A stretch of DNA of 40,092 bases from Hyphomicrobiales bacterium (GCA_003963405.1 RXIY01000107.1:1-40092); one strand, 5' to 3'. Positions 8,104 through 16,762 are shown, numbered from the stretch's first letter. Notes: generated by a model not told the origin, from the letters alone. A program made the numbers and translations.

Positions 8104-9312
8104 ATGCCCCCCATTCCGCGCTACCGCGCCCAAGAGAGCCAAACGTTCCTGGCGACTTTCCTTTCGGCAGGGTTTCGTCCCTTCTTTCTTTCCGCCGCGC
8201 TCTGGGCCGCCGTCGCGCTGCCGCTTTCGATCGCCTATTTTGAGATGGCCGCTGAACTGCCGACGCGATTCTCCCCCAGCATCTGGCATCCGCACGAGAT
8301 GGCCTTTGGTTTCGGGGGCGCGGTCGTGGCGGGATTTCTACTCACGGCGATCCCCAATTGGACAGGCCGAATGCCTTTGCAAGGCGCGCCGCTCGCCGGT
8401 CTTGTCGCGCTATGGCTTCTCGGCCGCCTCGCCGTCTTCTTCTCGGCAAGTGCGCCGGCGCTCGTCGCGGCAGTGCTCGATCTCGCCTTTCCGGCCGTGT
8501 TCTTCCTCGTGATCGCACGCGAGATTGTGACCGGACGGAACTGGCGCAACCTTCCCATACTGGTCGCCCTCGCCCTTCTCTTTACCGGCAATTTGCTCAC
8601 GCATCTCGAGGCGATGGATGTCGCTGAGACGGGTTCCCTCGGGGCGCACATGGGCATCGCGACGCTCGCGATGCTCGTCGCGCTGATCGGAGGGCGCATT
8701 ACGCCCAGCTTCACCCGCAACTGGCTGGTCAAAACCTCGCCCGGTGCGACCGAACCCGCCCCTTTCGGCGCGCTCGACCGCGTTGCGCTCACGGCAACGC
8801 TCGTCGCGCTCATCGCCTGGGTCGCGCTCCCCGACGCCTTAGTGACCGCCGTCCTTCAAATCGTCGCTGGCGCCGCGCTGCTTCTGCGGCTGGCGCGCTG
8901 GCGCGGGGCCCGCACGCGAGCGGAGCCGCTCCTCTTTGTGCTGCATCTGGGCTATGGCTGGCTTGCGCTGGGCCTGTTGTTCATGGGCGTCAACAAACTT
9001 TTCCCTGTCACGGATGCGACGACGTCCCTGCATACGCTTACCGCCGGCGCCATTGGAACCATGACGCTCGCCGTGATGACCCGCGCGACACGTGGCCACA
9101 CTGGCCGCCCGCTCGTCGCGGATCGTGGAACGATGGCCATTTACGTGGCCGTGACGCTCGCGGCGGCCCTTCGCGTCGGCGCGCCTTTTATGGGCGAATA
9201 TTACTTTTTCGCCCTCGCGGTCGCAGCTGGGCTTTGGAGTTTAGCTTATGGGCTCTTCGTGCTGTTGTATTTCGGGATGCTGACGGGACCGCGCACGCGG
9301 GCCGACGCATAG
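8104..9312 (+). CDS. nnrS: NnrS family membrane protein
   Basis: A 402-residue, strongly hydrophobic protein with about 12 membrane spans. The N terminus FLSAGFRPFFLSAALWA, the motif WHPHEMAFGFGGAVVAGFLLTAIPNWTGR with two histidines, NLLTHLEAM, GRITPSFTRNWL and TLTAGAIGTMTLAVMTRATRGHTGRPL are hallmarks of NnrS. This heme/copper membrane protein protects against nitric oxide stress and is often encoded beside nitric oxide reductase. The ATG at 8104 follows AGAGAGGCG and matches the usual NnrS N terminus. It converges on the norB gene at 9434, which supports a shared role in nitric oxide metabolism. Its exact biochemical activity is not settled for the family. Confidence 0.92.
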   Translation: MPPIPRYRAQESQTFLATFLSAGFRPFFLSAALWAAVALPLSIAYFEMAAELPTRFSPSIWHPHEMAFGFGGAVVAGFLLTAIPNWTGRMPLQGAPLAGLVALWLLGRLAVFFSASAPALVAAVLDLAFPAVFFLVIAREIVTGRNWRNLPILVALALLFTGNLLTHLEAMDVAETGSLGAHMGIATLAMLVALIGGRITPSFTRNWLVKTSPGATEPAPFGALDRVALTATLVALIAWVALPDALVTAVLQIVAGAALLLRLARWRGARTRAEPLLFVLHLGYGWLALGLLFMGVNKLFPVTDATTSLHTLTAGAIGTMTLAVMTRATRGHTGRPLVADRGTMAIYVAVTLAAALRVGAPFMGEYYFFALAVAAGLWSLAYGLFVLLYFGMLTGPRTRADA

Positions 9313-9433
9313 GTGTTTTCGCCGCGCGCGCCTTGCGTTCGTAGCATCTTCCTGCTTGGCCTCCTTCATCAGGAAAGCACAAGCCTTCTCGTTCCGGTCA
9401 GGAGTCCTGGCCTCGAGCCAATGCAGGCAACAA

Positions 9434-11758
9434 TCATTCGGCCGGTTCGCCGCGAGTCGCCGATTCCGTGTGCTCGATTGCCTGCCAGAAGAGCGGGCGA
9501 AGTTTCACGATGAAATCCCAGGCCATGAGAAGCGCCCCCAACGCAAACAGCACATCGCCGGGCAGTCGTAGCCATTGCCAAAGCAGGGTTTTCGAATAGA
9601 AGGCGTTGCTTCGGGCATAGGCGAAGCCGTGTTCGAACACCGCATCTAGTTGAGACCACCCGATCGGAAAGAAATTCAGAGCTATCCACAACATCAAGCC
9701 AGCGTTATAGAGCCAGAAGGCGATCAACCCGATCTTTTCGTTGAACGGGTTTCTGTCCGCGGCGGCGTAGCGCAGACAAAAATAAATGAGGCCGATCGCG
9801 AGCAGACCGAAGGCGCCGAACAACGCCGTGTGCGCGTGGTTGAGCGTCAGGAACGTCCCATGCTCATAGTAGTTGATGAGCGGCGCGTTGAGCGTGCCGC
9901 CTCCGAACACTCCGGCTCCGACGAAATTCCAGAAAGCGGCGCCAATGACGTATGTGTATGCGAGCCTATACTTGAATTCACGATGCGCCTTGATGAGAAG
10001 ATACTGGTTCATCGCTTCGATGACCAGGAGCACCAGAGGCAGCACCTCAATAAAGGAGAACATGCTGCCCATCGGCACCCACATGCTGGGACCGCCGACC
10101 CAATAAAGATGGTGCCCCGTGCCGATAACGCCGCCAAGAAAAATCAAGATCAACTCGAAATACACCGCCCGTTCGGCCAGGGTACGCGACACCAGACCAA
10201 CGGCCATCAGAAGATAAGCGCTCATGCAGGAGGCGAAGAACTCGAAAGACTGCTCCACCCAGAGATGGACGACCCACCAGCGCCAGAAATCGGTGAGGGT
10301 GAAGGACTTTTCGATGCCGGTAAGCGGTATCATGCCGAAGACATAAAGAACGGCCACGTTGATCGTCGAGGCCCAAATCAGATGCTCGAGCCTTATGCGA
10401 CCCGCCCAAAATTCCCCTGCGGCGCGCCACCAAAGAGGTCCACTCGGCCAAAGCGCGCGCATGACGAGCACGCTCCACAGTAACAGGCCTACAAAGAAGC
10501 CGATCTGCCAGAAGCGTCCGAGTTCAATATATGAAAGCCCCTGATTGCCGAACCAGAACCACTCGCTGTCGATCGAGCCCATAATCCCGTAATAATCGCC
10601 AATAAGCGCGCCGGCGATGATCAGCAGTGTCGCCCAGAACAGCATATCGACAAAGAAACGTTGCCCCGTCGCTTCATGGCCGCCCGCCATCGCGGGAGCG
10701 AGAAAGAGCGCGGCGCCAATCCAGGAAAGCCCGATCCACAGGATGGGGGCTTGGATATGGACGTCGCGCAGGAAATTGAACGGGAAGACATCATTGATCG
10801 CGATCCCGTAGAAACTGGTCCGATCGTAATAGGAGTGCGCCATGATCGTTCCTGCCGCAATCTGAACGAGCAGCAGCAGCGCCACCACGACAAAGTATTT
10901 GCCGATTCGCCTTTGGCTTGGAGTTAGCGGTCGAAATTCCGCCAGGACCGGGTCCATCCGACCTACATCAAGCTTGTTGAGAAAGAACTCATAAATGAAC
11001 AGAACGACGCCGAAGGCGAAGAACGTGAAGCAGAAACTGATCCACGTCCACCGGAACGTGTTGAGGGTCGGCGTATTGCCGACTAAGGGCTCAAAGGGCC
11101 AGTTCTCGGTCCAGGACCAGCTGACGCCCGGCCGGCGCGCCACCGTGGTGAGCGCTGAGAACACCAAAAAATCCGCCGTTTGTCGCGCGGCTTTCGGGTC
11201 AAGGCTGTAAGCGGGCGTCCATCCCGCGGATGGATTTGCCGTTCTAAGCGAATTTGCGACCTCATCCCGGACCGCGAGAAACGCGTTTGTCACAGAGTCG
11301 GGCAACGTCACTACGGATTTCGTCAGATCGATCCCCTGCAGCGCGCGCTGCATGGCGGCCGTTACGCCGGCTTGCTGATCCTCCCCCAGCTGCCCAAATT
11401 CCTTGCCAAGGCAGGCCATGGCTATGTCGTAACGGGTTGACTTGGCGAGGCTAACGAGGATCGAGGCGGTGTAATCCTCGCCCTAGTAGGATCCCATGCC
11501 GTAAAGACTGCCGTAATCCATCAGATCGGCCTTCTGGAATCCGGCCTTGCCGGCGGCGATGTCAGCCGCGGTCATCAGCACTGTTCCATCGGCGGCGACA
11601 AATTGGTCGGGCTGCGGCGGCGATGCCTGATAGGTGGCCCAAGTGGCCCAACCCATAAGACCGAAGGTCCCAATGGCGACGGCGAGCAGCACCCATTTTA
11701 GGACGTTGCTGATTGGATCCTCGCTCGGCCTATCGATGCGTTTTGCCGCTGAAGTCAT
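9434..11758 (-). pseudogene. norB: Quinol-dependent nitric oxide reductase (qNor), in-frame amber codon
   Basis: One reading frame of 774 sense codons interrupted by a single TAG at 11483-11485. It splits a 91-codon N-terminal piece (11483-11758) from the rest. The frame is unchanged on both sides: ...YGSLYGMGSY, stop, then GEDYTASILVSLAKS. The product would be the membrane qNor (NorZ type) that reduces NO to N2O with quinol. There is an N-terminal helix, a periplasmic extension, then about 12 helices with the metal ligands WRWWVVHLWVEQSFEFFA, GTGHHLYW and LNHAHTALFGAFG. No internal start restores the missing part; the first later ATG is 22 codons past the stop. It is either a young nonsense pseudogene, a sequencing error (TAT/TAC to TAG is one base) or read through. 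The rest of the protein looks fully conserved. Confidence 0.9.
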
Positions 11759-12067
11759 ATCAAGATCTCTCCCTTACCTTCGATTGACGATTTGCGGGAA
11801 AACGATTCGATCATGACGAAAGCTATCGTTTTTGGCGGATTTCGCCTCTCGAAAGGCCAGTCGTCGGAACCGTGGGCTTGGGGGACCATGCTCTCGGAAC
11901 AATAGCGCGTGAACAGCTTTGAACAAGATATGGTCCAGCCCACCTCCGATTGGCGGAGCGCCTTCCGCCCCAACGCGCAGCAGGGTCAGCGACCGAAAAT
12001 AACAATGCGAACGAGCCAAAAAGCGCCCCACAACGCGGCGCCCCAAAATTCGACAAACAAAGCCTCG
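11759..12067. other. Upstream region of norB
   Basis: About 300 bases between the norB start and the first recognisable homology of the glycosylase remnant. A good ribosome binding site (AAGGGAGAG on the minus strand) sits before norB. Short frames exist on both strands but none resembles a family. I could not recognise an FNR/NnrR or NsrR operator by eye. Confidence 0.4.
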
Positions 12068-12646
12068 TATAGTCAAATCGCGCTCACTGAGCAGCAGCTG
12101 TCAATTGCCGCAGCCTATCGCATCCGGGCTCGGCTCCTCGAGCGTTTTGGCAAGCCAGTCGACGATCTGCGGGTGTTCCCGACCCCCGAGGGGATTGCAA
12201 ACGCCTCGCTCGACGAGCTCAGGGCGTGCGGTCTCTCGCGTCAAGGAGCTGGTTACACCCAAGGCTTTGCGCAACGCGTTGCCGAAGGCGGACTGACTTT
12301 TGAGGATTTGAAACGCAAGACCGACGCTGAAGTTCGTGAACAGCTTAGGACCTGCAAAGATTTTGGCAAGTGGTCGATTCAATACGTGCTCATGCGAGGC
12401 TTTGGACGACCCGATTGCTTGTCCTCGGAAAACATAGGCCTGCGCCCCGCAATCGGGATGTATCTCGCACATGGCCGCTTTCTCAGTCCGGAACAGTTCA
12501 GAGAGGCAGTGTCGACATTTGCGCCATCTCGGGGTCTCGCCGATTTCTACTTGTCAGTCGACGCGCGTCTCCCGAGAGCGAGCGCGCAGAGGAGCCGAGC
12601 ATCGAAGGCTCTCCGTCCCATCGAAATCCAGGCAAACCGCCGGTGA
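12068..12646 (+). pseudogene. DNA-3-methyladenine glycosylase (AlkA-like) remnant
   Basis: The translated stretch resembles the C-terminal two thirds of AlkA-type base-excision glycosylases. It shows EQQLSIAAAYRIRARLLERFG, FPTPEGIANASLDELRACGLSRQGAGYTQGFAQRV, a helix-hairpin-helix region LRTCKDFGKWSIQYVLMRGFGRPD, and the end APSRGLADFYLS. Three things point to loss of function. The N-terminal domain is missing, since the frame back to 11909 encodes unrelated low-complexity sequence. The hairpin GIG is DFG. The catalytic aspartate of the usual PADD(L/I)GLR motif is Asn in LSSENIGLR. No ribosome binding site is seen. I read it as a decayed alkylation-repair gene; a diverged non-catalytic homologue is the alternative. 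Confidence 0.65.
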
Positions 12647-12830
12647 TTTGCATCGGTACCGTCGTCTGCCCGACGCCGTTCCTTTCTCGCACTCCTCGCG
12701 ACCGCTCTAAACGTGAAAATGCGCTGAGCCCATGGCAATACGCCGCTCAATGTGGGAACGGCGCGCCAGCCACAAGCTTGCGAGACGACGCCCTCCCGTT
12801 CAGGCCTTTTCGAGATAGGTAGGAAGGCCG

Positions 12831-13050
12831 TTATTAATCAGTTCATAAGTATCTCGACATCTTCCTTGTCTGAACGACCCGCGTGTGATTCTTAATTGTT
12901 GATGAAGGCAAACGGCGTGCGGAAGCTCGATCACAAGACGCCTGAAGGCGACGCTTGCAAAACAACCCTGTGAAAATCCTTCGCTTCTGCCAAAAACCGT
13001 CACTGCGATACGCTGCATGAATGTAGACCTACTTATGAACTGATTAATAA
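12831..13050. repeat. 220-bp element bounded by perfect 21-bp inverted repeats
   Basis: Left arm 12831-12851 and right arm 13030-13050 are exact reverse complements over 21 bases. Matching continues inward for 9 more positions, giving 27 of 30 identical with the inner 6 of 9 matching. The arms are AT-rich (begins TTATTAATCA) in GC-rich DNA. The 178-base core has no recognisable gene. A minus-strand frame starts inside at 13018 and runs out through the left arm to 12800; its end TYELINNGLPTYL vaguely resembles excisionase-type helix-turn-helix proteins. No target-site duplication is visible. It could be a MITE or deleted insertion sequence, or an invertible segment flanked by recombination sites. 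I cannot decide from one copy. Confidence 0.8.
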
Positions 13051-13182
13051 TTTCACGCTGACCCCGTCGCAGTTATACTCGCCGACTCGACGCAATGCAT
13101 CTTGACAAGATCTAGCGTCGTCCCCCCGCCGCAATCAAATAAGCGTCGATCATGCGATCGGCGGCGCCGCCATAACACTGCT

Positions 13183-13290
13183 TCATACACCAGCGTCAGC
13201 CATCTGGGTTTCATTCTGCTCGTGATATACGCCTGGAACGCGCTGACTCTGCGCGGCGCTCTCGTGCAAATGCTCGCGCATGGTTTCGGC
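13183..13290 (+). pseudogene. NADH dehydrogenase subunit M (nuoM) fragment
   Basis: A stretch of about 36 codons reads [18 protein letters not shown], then [17 protein letters not shown]. This matches the well-conserved NuoM/antiporter-like segment (usually [10 protein letters not shown]...AWNxxALQGAxxQMxxHGxSTG). Directly before and after it the homology stops: upstream is Arg-rich, downstream reads [13 protein letters not shown]. The whole subunit should have about 500 residues, so this is a scrap of a complex I or related gene left by deletion or recombination. No other nuo gene is nearby. Confidence 0.7.
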
Positions 13291-13321
13291 GGCCAAGGTT
13301 TTTATGGCAAAATTATCCGAA

Positions 13322-13651
13322 TTATCGCTCAAGGAGGATCGTAAGAAGTAAAGACGAGTCTTCCACGCCTCTCACCGAGTGCTCGGAGCCGCGGTCTAAG
13401 TACACCCATTGACCTGCCGACATTTCCAGGTCCGTCGCGCCCAGTCCAAGTACGATGTGTCCTTCCAGGCAATGTAGCATGACTGTACCCGAAACTTGGT
13501 GAGCGGGGATGCTCGCTCCGGCGTGAACGATAAGGCGGATGGCTTCAAATATCTTGGATTTCACGATTGCTGATGTTTTGGCGCACTTCAAGTCCTGCCC
13601 GAGCGGACGTAAGTCGACAATCTCCTCGGCTCTAGCGTGATGTATGGCCAT
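13322..13651 (-). CDS. Small cupin-domain protein
   Basis: A 109-residue single-domain cupin. The first cupin motif is around [31 protein letters not shown] and the second around [31 protein letters not shown]. Several histidines (AHQ, LHC, EHS) could ligate a metal, but the classic two-His-Glu pattern is incomplete. AAGGATAGG precedes the ATG at a workable distance. Small cupins of this kind occur near nitric oxide and denitrification genes as well as many other places, so its position close to nnrS/norB is only suggestive. Function unknown. Confidence 0.75.
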   Translation of the reverse strand: MAIHHARAEEIVDLRPLGQDLKCAKTSAIVKSKIFEAIRLIVHAGASIPAHQVSGTVMLHCLEGHIVLGLGATDLEMSAGQWVYLDRGSEHSVRGVEDSSLLLTILLER

Positions 13652-14008
13652 TGCATCCTATCCTTCATTGCGCTGCTCGCCGGAGAGCGCCTGAAAGCGC
13701 AGTCGCGGCCAAGAACCCGCTCCCGCGCAAGCTGAGTAATCGGGCGATGTCCATATATGTCCGCATTCGCGTCGCGAACGTACAGCGCGGATGGGTCATA
13801 TCCGTCAGCTTGCGGGATTGCTGACCGATGCCGCGCATTTCGACGAGCCGCATACGGCGCTCGTGCGGGAAGCATGCGTCCCGCATCGGTAACGATAGGT
13901 AACAGATCCTAAACCGCCAGACAGCACCCTAATTGCGAATGCCGAGTCTGTGTCGCTCTCTCGCCGATCGCAGCCTCAAGTCGCTGGGCGCCGGCTGGGT
14001 ATCAGCGC
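13652..14008. other. Unassigned 357-base gap
   Basis: Two overlapping minus-strand frames (13665-13886, 73 codons; 13588-13875, 95 codons overlapping the cupin gene) are open, but neither resembles a family I know and neither has a convincing ribosome binding site. It may be a degraded gene upstream of the cupin. Confidence 0.4.
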
Positions 14009-14302
14009 TCACGAGCTTCCCAACTTCCCCCTAATCTCGGCGGGCGGCTTCCAAGCTTTGCCGCCCTGTGTGCCTCTCTCACTTTCGATCCCAGGGGCCC
14101 CAGCGGATGTGCCGCTCGGTCCCGAGATTTCGGGGTTTGGAGCTGTAACGTACGGATTATTTTTCTCTACAACGGTTGGCGGCCGAACTGCGGTTCCCGC
14201 CGCGGGCCCAGACGTATCGCCTGCTTGTTCCGCCCGGAGCGCCTGCGCCCCAAGGAAGACGCCGCCAATGGTGAAACCGAAAAGCATAACGAGTTCTCTC
14301 AT
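14009..14302 (-). CDS. Small exported Pro/Gly-rich protein of unknown function
   Basis: A 97-residue protein with a clear Sec-type signal peptide. It starts MRELV, has a hydrophobic core (residues 5-17, MLFGFTIGGVFLG), and a cleavage region ending ALRAEQA near residue 27. The mature part is rich in Gly, Pro, Ala, Ser and Thr with few hydrophobics (TAPNPEISGPSGTSAGAPG), probably disordered. GGGGGTAGGAAC on the minus strand lies just before the ATG, a good ribosome binding site. This argues for this frame over the longer opposite-strand frame at 13950-14447. I recognise no family; location should be the periplasm or outside. Confidence 0.65.
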   Translation of the reverse strand: MRELVMLFGFTIGGVFLGAQALRAEQAGDTSGPAAGTAVRPPTVVEKNNPYVTAPNPEISGPSGTSAGAPGIESERGTQGGKAWKPPAEIRGKLGSS

Positions 14303-14767
14303 GACGTTCCTACCCCCTTCGGCGAGGATAATGTGCGCGTCGGCGTCCCACCCCTGCGCTTGGGCTTTTCATAACCTCTACGTATTATGTAGCGGTCGAG
14401 TCGGGAGGCAAGGCCGTCCGGCGAGGAACACTTCTCTACTGCCCTAGTCTAGTTATTGGCCTCGTCAATGTACGTTGCCTCCCTAACGCACGTAAAGCGA
14501 TGCGGCGTCGCCCACGTTTCTTGGAATCGCTCCGCTTGGTCCCAAGTCCGCCCGCTTGAGACGGGATTGCTCCGGCGAGGGATACTTTCCGCGCAGCGCT
14601 CAACATGCGTGGGACCCCAAACTTGTATTCTCCAATCAAATTGGACGGGCGTCCGTCACGGCAAATGGCTTTTTCGTTGTTTCACCGAGTGGTGAATACA
14701 CAGAAATCTCTATGACAACGTTCCTCCGACCGGAGTCGGAGCGCTTATCCAAGCAGCTCATTCTCAA
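14303..14767. other. Gap with a hairpin before the truncated SulP gene
   Basis: No supported gene in 465 bases; the open frames on both strands lack family resemblance. A perfect hairpin (CTCCGAC at 14724-14730, loop CGGA, GTCGGAG at 14735-14741) ends 26 bases before the SulP start and may have acted on its leader. A Shine-Dalgarno is missing there. Confidence 0.45.
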
Positions 14768-15697
14768 ATGAAAGCAGGAAGGACACGTCATTTGCGAATC
14801 GACATTTTCGCCGGTTTGAGGCCCTTCAAACTTCGCGATGCGGGGCGAGACGTCCTGGCGGGCTTGACTCTCGCATCGATGGACGTCCCGCAAGTGCTTG
14901 GCTACGCGCGAATCGCGGCCATGCCGGTCGTCGCCGGCCTCTACACCGCCTTGCTGCCTCTCGTCGCCTTCGCGATCTTTGGGTCTTCGCGACATCTCGT
15001 GGTGGCTGCTGACTCGGCGACGGCGGCCATTTTTTCCAGTTCCCTTTCCCACATGGCGAAACCCGGAGGCAGCGAATATGTTGAGCTCGTCGCCATGCTT
15101 GCGCTTTTGACGGCGGCGCTACTTTTGCTGGCGCGGATATTCAAGCTTGGCTTTCTCGCCAACTTCCTCTCGGGCACGGTATTGATCGGGTTTCTCGCGG
15201 ACGTTGGATTTCAGGTTGGAATTGCGGTGGCTGGAGACATGCTTGGCATCGATGCGCCCGCGCACCGCGCAATTCCCCAGCTCGAAGAGCTTTACGATAA
15301 CTTTTGGCAATTCGACCCTGAAAATTTCAAGCTTTCACTGCTTGTTGTAAGCGTTATCCTGATTGGTCGTCGCTTTGCGCCGCGATTTCCTGTCGCGCTC
15401 CTTACCGTCATCGGCTCAGTCGCGACGAGTGCGAAATTTCACTTCGAAGAGCGCGGGATCGCGGTCATCCGGGCGGTGTCGGGAGGGTTGCCGTCGATCA
15501 GATTGCCGGAGGCCTCGTTGAACCAGATCCTCGCGCTTCTGGTGGCGGCGTCCTCGGTCGCCATGAGCACGATTTGCGCCTTCAGGCGCGTGCGATGCTA
15601 CGTTCTGGCCGAGCGAGCCAAACCCTCGAGCTTGCTCCGCTCTTCATCCGTCAATTTGATCGGACCCGCTTTCATTTGGCTGCTCATGGAGCCTTGA
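14768..15697 (+). pseudogene. SulP-family transporter, truncated by an IS remnant
   Basis: The first ~258 codons encode the N-terminal half of a SulP anion transporter. They show LRDAGRDVLAGLTLASMDVPQVLGYARIAAMPVVAGLYTALLPLVAFAIFGSSRHLVVAADSATAAI, the helix LGFLANFLSGTVLIGFLADVGFQ, and GGLPSIRLPEASLNQILALL. From about 15542 the frame is simply the antisense of an IS630-type transposase remnant (ending CAFRRVRCYVL...FIWLLMEP). The remaining helices and the STAS domain of a ~560-residue family member are therefore gone. No ribosome binding site is visible before the ATG. It is not a copy of the complete SulP at 6178, because the sequences differ clearly. Non-functional in all likelihood; the original substrate is unknown. 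Confidence 0.82.
15542..15687 (-). mobile_element. IS630-family transposase N-terminal remnant
   Basis: On the minus strand from the ATG at 15685-15687 (or 15673-15675) the translation reads MKAGPIKLTDEERSKLEGLA, then RSART, a TAG stop, and in the same frame HRTRLKAQIVLMATEDAATR. This matches the start of IS630-type transposases (pattern LTDEERxxLExLARSRT...RAxIVLxAxEG). Only about 48 codons remain, with one nonsense codon, so it is dead. Its inner end joins the SulP gene at about 15540, which explains the truncation there. I did not find matching terminal repeats of the element. Confidence 0.7.
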
Positions 15698-15962
15698 GCC
15701 ATGACTCAGCAATCATCGATAGCGAGTATTCGCGCGAGCTGCCGGAGTGACCGGAGTGGTTCAGTCATGAGGCGAGCTGCGAGCCCACCTCCAACGTAGA
15801 TACAGGATCGAACCGTGACAAAATTCCCACTCGAACTCGACCGCGTCGGCGCTCTGGCCTGGACGCATACGATCCCTTTCGTTTACACTACCCGTGATGA
15901 AACGCACTTCGAGCCGATCGGCCCGAAACGTGGTTTTGAGAGGAAAACAAGGAGCTAACGAG

Positions 15963-16175
15963 ATGGCGAGACGATTCAAAATCGGCGATCATGTTAGCTG
16001 GAATTCCGAAGCGGGCCGGGTGACAGGGATCATCGTTGCGATCCACACCAGCGACTTCGACTACAAAGGACATACGCATCGCGCCTCTAAAGACGATCCG
16101 CAATACGAGATTAAAAGCGACAAGACCGACCATATCGCCGCCCACAAAGGTAGCGTGCTTGACTATGTGCGATGA
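15963..16175 (+). CDS. DUF2945 / Hva1 TUDOR-like small protein
   Basis: A 70-residue protein matching the DUF2945 (Hva1_TUDOR) family almost end to end: FKIGDHVSWNSEAGRVTGII, HTSDFDYKGHTHRASKDDPQYEIKSDKTDHIAAHKGSVL. The fold is a small SH3/Tudor-like barrel; no biochemical function is known to me. The ATG at 15963 follows AAGGAG at the right distance. The frame stays open 23 codons further upstream but that part is unlike the family. It is followed 10 bases later by the DUF488 gene, a pairing that suggests one operon. Confidence 0.9.
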   Translation: MARRFKIGDHVSWNSEAGRVTGIIVAIHTSDFDYKGHTHRASKDDPQYEIKSDKTDHIAAHKGSVLDYVR

Positions 16176-16185
16176 AGGCGCCCGT

Positions 16186-16743
16186 GTGAAGCTTCCGTTC
16201 TTTACGATCGGTCATTCCAATCGGAGCATCCGGACGTTCGCCGAACTCTTGCGCGAAGCGCAAGTTGAACTGCTCGTCGATATCAGGAACGTCCCGATGT
16301 CGAAAGCCAACCCGCAATTCAATAAAAATCTGCTGCCCGACTCTCTCGCGCCCTTCCAGATTTCATACGAACATATCGCCGCTCTTGGCGGACTGCGTGG
16401 AAAGGCGCACACCCTCTCTCCCGATGTCAATGGATTTTGGACGAACGAGAGCTTCCATAACTATGCCGATTACGCGCTTTCCGCTCAATTTCAGGCGGGT
16501 TTTGCGCATCTGCTTAACGAAGGGCGCAAACGGCGTTCCGCGATCATGGGTTCCGAGGCGGTCTGGTGGCGGTGCCATCGCCGCATCGTCGCCGATTACC
16601 TGATCGCGAGCGGTGAAGCCGTTTTCCATATCATGGGAGAGGGTCGCCTTGAGCCGGCCCGCATCACGCCAGGCGCCGCCGTTCGGCCTGACGGAACCAT
16701 CGTCTACCCTGCTTCGCGCGGCACTATTCGGACGCCAATCTGA
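16186..16743 (+). CDS. DUF488 family protein
   Basis: A 185-residue DUF488 protein: FFTIGHSNRSIRTFAELLREAQVELLVDIRNVPMSKANPQFNK, then YEHIAALGGLRGKAH, and the Cys/His/Trp-rich EAVWWRCHRRIVADYLIASG with HIMGEGRLEPARITPGA near the end. These are the conserved family motifs, but the function is not established. I chose GTG at 16186 because AAGG sits seven bases upstream. An ATG at 16165, overlapping the DUF2945 gene, is possible but poorly served by a ribosome binding site. A much longer frame from 16036 reads through the DUF2945 gene and is not used. Probably co-transcribed with DUF2945. Confidence 0.88.
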   Translation: MKLPFFTIGHSNRSIRTFAELLREAQVELLVDIRNVPMSKANPQFNKNLLPDSLAPFQISYEHIAALGGLRGKAHTLSPDVNGFWTNESFHNYADYALSAQFQAGFAHLLNEGRKRRSAIMGSEAVWWRCHRRIVADYLIASGEAVFHIMGEGRLEPARITPGAAVRPDGTIVYPASRGTIRTPI

Positions 16744-16762
16744 GCGCGGGGTCGATAAGGAA

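Noticed and set aside
11483-11485. Amber codon as programmed pyrrolysine or selenocysteine-like recoding
   Set aside because: No known recoding at this site in qNor proteins and no sign of the machinery in the window; nonsense mutation or sequence error is simpler.
12370-12822. 150-codon plus-strand frame
   Set aside because: Overlaps the AlkA-like frame in another phase and has no recognisable content.
13950-14447. 165-codon plus-strand frame
   Set aside because: The opposite strand holds a signal-peptide protein with a good ribosome binding site; the plus frame looks like its shadow.
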